Origin: Nitrososphaerota archaeon | GTDB taxonomy: Archaea > Thermoproteota > Nitrososphaeria > Nitrososphaerales > Nitrosopumilaceae | DNA length: 52,294 bases | Direction of reading: 5' to 3' | NCBI GenBank assembly: GCA_013288545.1 | Contig: JABDBR010000007.1 | Coordinates: 1-52,294 of the forward strand | Shown: positions 49,186 to 52,294 of the stretch, in pieces | Numbering within the stretch: position 1 is the first letter of the stretch | Layout of the letters: each line of letters opens with the position of its first letter | The notes under the pieces: model-generated | Databases searched by the model: none | The model's input: the letters and a program-made list of their open reading frames with translations, nothing else | What the model was told of the DNA's origin: nothing | Translations under genes and position numbers: made by a program

Positions 49186-49194
49186 AGGAGGTGA
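49186..49194 (+). promoter_or_regulatory. Perfect Shine-Dalgarno site downstream of the ribozyme
   Basis: AGGAGGTGA lies 10 bases before ATG 49205 and 11 bases after the predicted ribozyme cleavage site. GGT within it can pair with ACC at 49121-49123, and CATA (49197-49200) with TATG (49117-49120), so an extended stem I could hide this site before cleavage. Confidence 0.85.
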
Positions 49195-49204
49195 AACATA
49201 GAGA

Positions 49205-49837
49205 ATGAATGGAACCAAAATACAGCTAGTTCTTGCAATTAGTGCAGGATCACTGCTAATCAGTGCAAGTTACGGCGGTTTTGCATGGGCGGATAATGGC
49301 CAGAATTCTTTAGGTGGCATAAACATCAAGGCAAGCGATGCAATAAAGAACGACCCAGCTGCAATGAAGATACTATACAACATAGAACTCTTCAAGCAAC
49401 AATATGCAGCTCAACAGGCAAAGCAAGACTTGCAGGACCAGCAACAAAAGTTGATTGATGAGCAACGTAAACTTGCAAGTGAATATTTGCAAGCAGACTT
49501 GGCAAAGACAGGCAATCAAAACGACATGAGCAATCCAACAAACGCATATGCAGGCTTTGTAAGCAAAGTCGACAGCTCAGCACAAGGAGTATTCCTCGAT
49601 GAGTTTGCATACATGCAGGCAAAAGTTGCACAGGGAAAACTTGCAATGGATAAAGTATTGCAAAATGGCGGCTCACGCGACCAAGCACTAAATGCATACT
49701 ATAACGGAGCTGCAACCCAAAAGACAGAATTGGTAAGTGTCAACAAGGCAATCAACGTAAAATATCACCTTGCAGACTCAACAGTCCAAGATCTGTTCAA
49801 CAAGGATGGGAACTTTAAAAAGTACTCGGCATCATAA
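49205..49837 (+). CDS. Secreted coiled-coil protein with hammerhead in its 5' leader
   Basis: 210 residues with a signal peptide (about 1-30, ending GFAWADN). A Gln-rich coiled coil (QQYAAQQAKQDLQDQQQKLI) precedes a C-terminal helical domain with NAYAGFV, VFLDEFAYM, NGGSRDQAL and TELVSVNKAINVKY. These motifs match the paralog at 8995-9678 in order and spacing. Function unknown. Unlike the paralog (leaderless, MarR operator), it is preceded by a hammerhead ribozyme and a perfect SD. No TATA box was seen between 49080 and 49120, so co-transcription with the zinc-finger gene is likely. Confidence 0.85.
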   Translation: MNGTKIQLVLAISAGSLLISASYGGFAWADNGQNSLGGINIKASDAIKNDPAAMKILYNIELFKQQYAAQQAKQDLQDQQQKLIDEQRKLASEYLQADLAKTGNQNDMSNPTNAYAGFVSKVDSSAQGVFLDEFAYMQAKVAQGKLAMDKVLQNGGSRDQALNAYYNGAATQKTELVSVNKAINVKYHLADSTVQDLFNKDGNFKKYSAS

Positions 49838-49870
49838 CCCAACTTTTTATTAATTTATTTTTATTTTTCA

Positions 49871-49890
49871 AGACAGGTGAAAACCTGTCT
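49871..49890. terminator. GAAA-tetraloop hairpin between convergent genes
   Basis: AGACAGGT-GAAA-ACCTGTCT is an 8-bp perfect stem with a GNRA loop, flanked by T-rich (49846-49868) and A/T-rich sequence. It touches the stop of the CsoR-like gene and follows the secreted-protein gene by about 33 bases, so it may mark transcript ends from both sides. Its core recurs at 25179-25192. Confidence 0.55.
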
Positions 49891-50146
49891 ATAAAATTTT
49901 AGAGATAGTATCCTTTAGTTCTGTTGCTGCCTTTCTGCCTTTGCTGCTGGCATTCAAGCTTACATGCTCTGCCAAGTCAAGTATCATTATCTCCATGGTA
50001 CTATCAAGAGCCGCTCTGACTGCAGTTATCTGCTGAACAATCTCTGGGTATCCTTTTCCCTCATCTATCATCTTTGTAATGCCTTTTACATGACCCTCTA
50101 TTCTTGCCAATCTTTTTTTCACTTCAGGGAGTTTGTGATGAGTCAT
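49889..50146 (-). CDS. CsoR/RcnR-family transcriptional repressor with altered ligands
   Basis: 85 residues forming the all-helical CsoR/RcnR (DUF156) fold: VKKRLARIEGHVKGITKMID, then VQQITAVRAALDSTMEIMIL. These tetramers repress metal or formaldehyde efflux genes until a ligand binds. The N-terminus is MTHH, as RcnR has His3. In an ungapped alignment the key Cys35, His60 and His64 (RcnR numbering) are Tyr33, Leu58 and Val62; Asp57, His61, His19 and His3/4 are the nearest possible ligands. It is 63 bases downstream of the transporter gene on the same strand. Confidence 0.88.
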   Translation of the reverse strand: MTHHKLPEVKKRLARIEGHVKGITKMIDEGKGYPEIVQQITAVRAALDSTMEIMILDLAEHVSLNASSKGRKAATELKDTISKIL

Positions 50147-50209
50147 GCGTTATGTTTTTGCATCAAGTGATATTTATCTAGTCGGATGGTTTATCCAACA
50201 TGTCTATTC

Positions 50210-50863
50210 TCACCTCACAACAAGGACATAGATTCCAATAGCCATGATGACAAATCCCACCATTGAATCATTATATTTTTCCGGAATTTTTGCCAGAGTT
50301 TTTACCAATCCCTTTGTACCAAGCTGAACCAAAAGCAAGAGTGTGAGAATTGACGCAGTAGCAAATATCACTGATAGTTCAATTGCAAAGTAAAACCCAG
50401 CGGATATTGCAGAGAGATAAATTGGAATTATGCTAGGGTCTGGAGAGAGTGCAGCCCCCAGGACTGCAAAATATCCTATTTTTGAGGCAAGTTTACCAGA
50501 TTTCTTTTCTTCATGTTCGTGTTCATGTTCATGTGTGTGATCATGTTCATGTGGTTTTTTTCTTACTAGAGTAATAATTCCAACAATTAATCCTCCACCT
50601 ACCATGATTACCCCTATTGCAGTATCAAGATAGTATGAAATCAAGTGAGAAAAAACAAGCCCAACTAGCACAACAGCAAGACCCATAACAATGGAAAGAC
50701 CCACATGGCCAATCGCAGTCATAAAAGATATTCCAAAGAGCTTTTTTGTAGTCCATTTTTTGTTTCTTGCAAGAACGCAGAGTGTAAGCCAATGATCAGG
50801 GGCAGACATGTGCAATATGCCAACCAGTGCCGCTCCTATCATGTATGCAAAGAGATTTGCCAC
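50210..50863 (-). CDS. NiCoT/NicO-like metal transporter with His-rich loop
   Basis: 217 residues from a GTG start, six or so membrane helices. HMSAPDHWLTL near the N-terminus is an H-x4-D-H metal motif like that of nickel/cobalt permeases. The cytoplasmic loop HEHDHTHEHEHEHEEKK (about 103-119) is typical of metal-handling transporters such as RcnA. A CsoR/RcnR-like repressor gene follows and a G-tract operator precedes it, so efflux of Ni2+/Co2+ or a related ion is more likely than import. A second, unrelated NiCoT gene lies at 18354. Confidence 0.85.
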   Translation of the reverse strand: MANLFAYMIGAALVGILHMSAPDHWLTLCVLARNKKWTTKKLFGISFMTAIGHVGLSIVMGLAVVLVGLVFSHLISYYLDTAIGVIMVGGGLIVGIITLVRKKPHEHDHTHEHEHEHEEKKSGKLASKIGYFAVLGAALSPDPSIIPIYLSAISAGFYFAIELSVIFATASILTLLLLVQLGTKGLVKTLAKIPEKYNDSMVGFVIMAIGIYVLVVR

Positions 50864-50905
50864 AAAATTCCCCCATACTTGGTGAAAATTAGTTCCTAAA
50901 AAGCA

Positions 50906-50924
50906 TATCCTCCCCCCCTGGATA
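50906..50924. promoter_or_regulatory. CsoR/RcnR-type G-tract operator
   Basis: TATCC-T-CCCCCCC-T-GGATA: a run of seven C (G on the gene strand) centred between perfect inverted arms TATCC/GGATA. This is the known layout of CsoR/RcnR operators (G-tract flanked by inverted repeats). It lies 43 bases upstream of the transporter start, overlapping its promoter region, and is the predicted target of the repressor at 49889. Confidence 0.75.
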
Positions 50925-50996
50925 GGGTACTAGTGAGATCTATCATCGTACGTGTAACACAAATACAGATACTCTAAAAATTAAGAATCTTGTTTT

Positions 50997-52294
50997 CTAT
51001 CCATGTGCCATGCCGTCAAGCATTATCTTTCGCAATACTTTCTTGCCGCTCTTGACAATTATGGCTGGATTTTGGTTTTCATATTCTGTAGGAATTATCA
51101 CAGATGAGACACTTCCTTCATAGATGTGTCTTGGCTTGTCAATGTTAGTGTCAGTCCAGACACATGCATCTTTTCCACAGATTATGGTACAGTCTTCAAT
51201 TGTCTCTCCACTGTTTCGTATTCTGATTTGTGATGCAGTGACAGAGTGGACACGCTCCATTGTAAAATGATACTCTTTTGCTATCTTTCTTGCCACCTTG
51301 GTTCTGACAAACCAGGTAGTGATACCAACAACACCAGACGCCACAACCGAAGTGATTACACCGTTGACAAGCGTGCTATCTACAGGCTGTGGCTTGTTTT
51401 GCACGGGTGGTGGTTGGCTGGAATTTACAACAGGTGTTGGCGGTGGTACATTTCCAGTGTCCTGTATAGTGTGGAGGCTCTGGTATCTTACAATACTGGA
51501 TAAAGCATTGTTTATTGTAGATGGTGTCTGGCTTATGTTGGATAGAATGGTCCTCGGGTCTTTTATGATGACAAGTTGCTGGTAATCATTTTGTGTCAAG
51601 ATAACATCTGCTAGCAAACTTCCATCAGGTGCTGTAAGATCAAACTTGACATTGTTTACAACTGTGGGGACATTAGATGGAGGTGTATTTGTGGGAGGCG
51701 ATGTTGTTGTTTGGTTTGGTTTTTGCACAGGCGGTGCGATAAATGCAAGAGTTGTTGCAGATGCTTCATTTGAGGGGTTGCTTTGTGTGCCAGGGTATAC
51801 TGCAAAGACTCGATACGTATAGGTTGTTGCAGGGGATAGTCCGTTTATAGAATATTTTGTGGTTCCATTTCCAGTGTTCTCATCAATTACGGTATAATCC
51901 CCAGGTGCATTTTTTATCTCGACTTTGTATCCCACTAGATTTTGGCCATACTGCTGGATTGGTGGAAGCCATGTAAGATTAATTTGTGTCATGGAGATAG
52001 GTTTTGCAATAAGAGGGGCAGGAACAGCGTCATCGCTTAGGTGATTGTTCTGGTATGACAGTAAATGATCAAGGCTGTTGTTTATTGGGAATACAGTGGG
52101 CACTGCATCAAGCATTATGCTCCTAGGATCTTTTTTGTACTGTAGCGCAAGATAATCACTTTGGGTAAATATCACACCAGTCAGAACAGTTCCATCGGAT
52201 GGAATAAAATCAAATTGTACATTTGTAGTTGGAGACGATACAGGTGGACTTACGGTCTGGACAGATGTGGAAGACGGAATGGCAGCTGCAACAT
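50997..52294 (-). CDS. Surface protein with FN3 domain and duplicated module (5'-truncated)
   Basis: The frame is open to the right window edge, so the N-terminus is missing; a GTG at 52175 is internal. Two copies of a ~60-residue module are visible, at about 52220-52038 (VQFDFIPSDGT, KKDPRSI, then LLSYQNNH) and 51650-51471 (VKFDLTAPDGS, IKDPRTI, then IVRYQSLH). Between them lies a fibronectin type III domain (INLTWLPPIQQYGQNLVGYK, YRVFAVYPGTQSNPSN). A Pro/Thr linker, a membrane helix (ITSVVASGVVGITTWFVRTK) and a C-terminal soluble domain of ~90 residues follow. An envelope-associated binding or sensor protein. Confidence 0.78.
   Translation of the reverse strand, partial: VAAAIPSSTSVQTVSPPVSSPTTNVQFDFIPSDGTVLTGVIFTQSDYLALQYKKDPRSIMLDAVPTVFPINNSLDHLLSYQNNHLSDDAVPAPLIAKPISMTQINLTWLPPIQQYGQNLVGYKVEIKNAPGDYTVIDENTGNGTTKYSINGLSPATTYTYRVFAVYPGTQSNPSNEASATTLAFIAPPVQKPNQTTTSPPTNTPPSNVPTVVNNVKFDLTAPDGSLLADVILTQNDYQQLVIIKDPRTILSNISQTPSTINNALSSIVRYQSLHTIQDTGNVPPPTPVVNSSQPPPVQNKPQPVDSTLVNGVITSVVASGVVGITTWFVRTKVARKIAKEYHFTMERVHSVTASQIRIRNSGETIEDCTIICGKDACVWTDTNIDKPRHIYEGSVSSVIIPTEYENQNPAIIVKSGKKVLRKIMLDGMAHG

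Noticed and set aside
1-52294. CRISPR arrays, insertion sequences or prophage
   Set aside because: No regularly spaced direct repeats, transposase or integrase motifs, or phage structural genes were seen on either strand by reading.

Overview
The window comes from an ammonia-oxidising archaeon of the Thaumarchaeota (Nitrososphaeria). The evidence is an archaeal TATA-binding protein, a 20S proteasome alpha-like/beta pair, an Amt ammonium transporter, PEF(G)-CTERM surface proteins, many small zinc-ribbon proteins and a two-subunit PHA synthase in an AT-rich genome. Many first genes look leaderless: a TATA box sits about 26 bases upstream of the start codon, often ATG but sometimes TTG. Internal operon genes instead carry strong Shine-Dalgarno sites. 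The AT-rich composition plus PhaC/PhaE suggests a soil lineage such as Nitrosotalea, but this is inference. No tRNA, rRNA, CRISPR or insertion sequence was recognised.

Layout. 1-6150: a partial nitroreductase, a stand-alone LigD-type 3'-phosphoesterase, a DUF3311/SSS symporter pair, TBP with a near-perfect 26-bp promoter palindrome, and a beta-propeller lyase-like protein. 6151-6245: a GC-rich candidate structured RNA. 6450-13420: MsrA, a MarR regulator facing a secreted coiled-coil protein across palindromic operators, a START-like protein, TPR, HAD and MscS proteins. 13421-18216: conserved unknowns, the proteasome pair and regulators. 18291-26857: a nickel/cobalt permease and a copper/surface-protein block with a CopC-CopD-propeller fusion. 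26860-34684: radical SAM, SIMPL, membrane-tethered HTH, Amt, flavin enzymes, PAP2 and several tiny zinc proteins. 34745-41759: a polyhydroxyalkanoate island with aldehyde dehydrogenase, phasin-AbrB fusion, phasin, PhaC, PhaE, another phasin-like protein, an alpha/beta hydrolase and a patatin. 41780-48722: secreted proteins, an HD phosphohydrolase and a methyltransferase/regulator pair. 48894-52294: a small zinc-finger gene, a hammerhead ribozyme, a secreted coiled-coil gene, a CsoR/RcnR-like repressor with a metal transporter and its G-tract operator, and a partial surface protein.

The most striking element is at 49133-49178. Every invariant core position of a type I hammerhead self-cleaving ribozyme is present, in the short gap between the zinc-finger gene and a gene with a perfect Shine-Dalgarno. 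Predicted cleavage after 49174 would separate the two cistrons and leave a 30-nt leader carrying the ribosome-binding site. The downstream gene is a paralog of the MarR-linked secreted gene at 8995-9678, which instead has a leaderless promoter. Other notable points are the autoregulatory-looking inverted repeats at tbp and at the phasin-AbrB start codon, a TATA box shared by the aldehyde dehydrogenase and PHA operons, a CsoR-family protein without the usual metal ligands, and at least six plausible genes of 38-51 codons.
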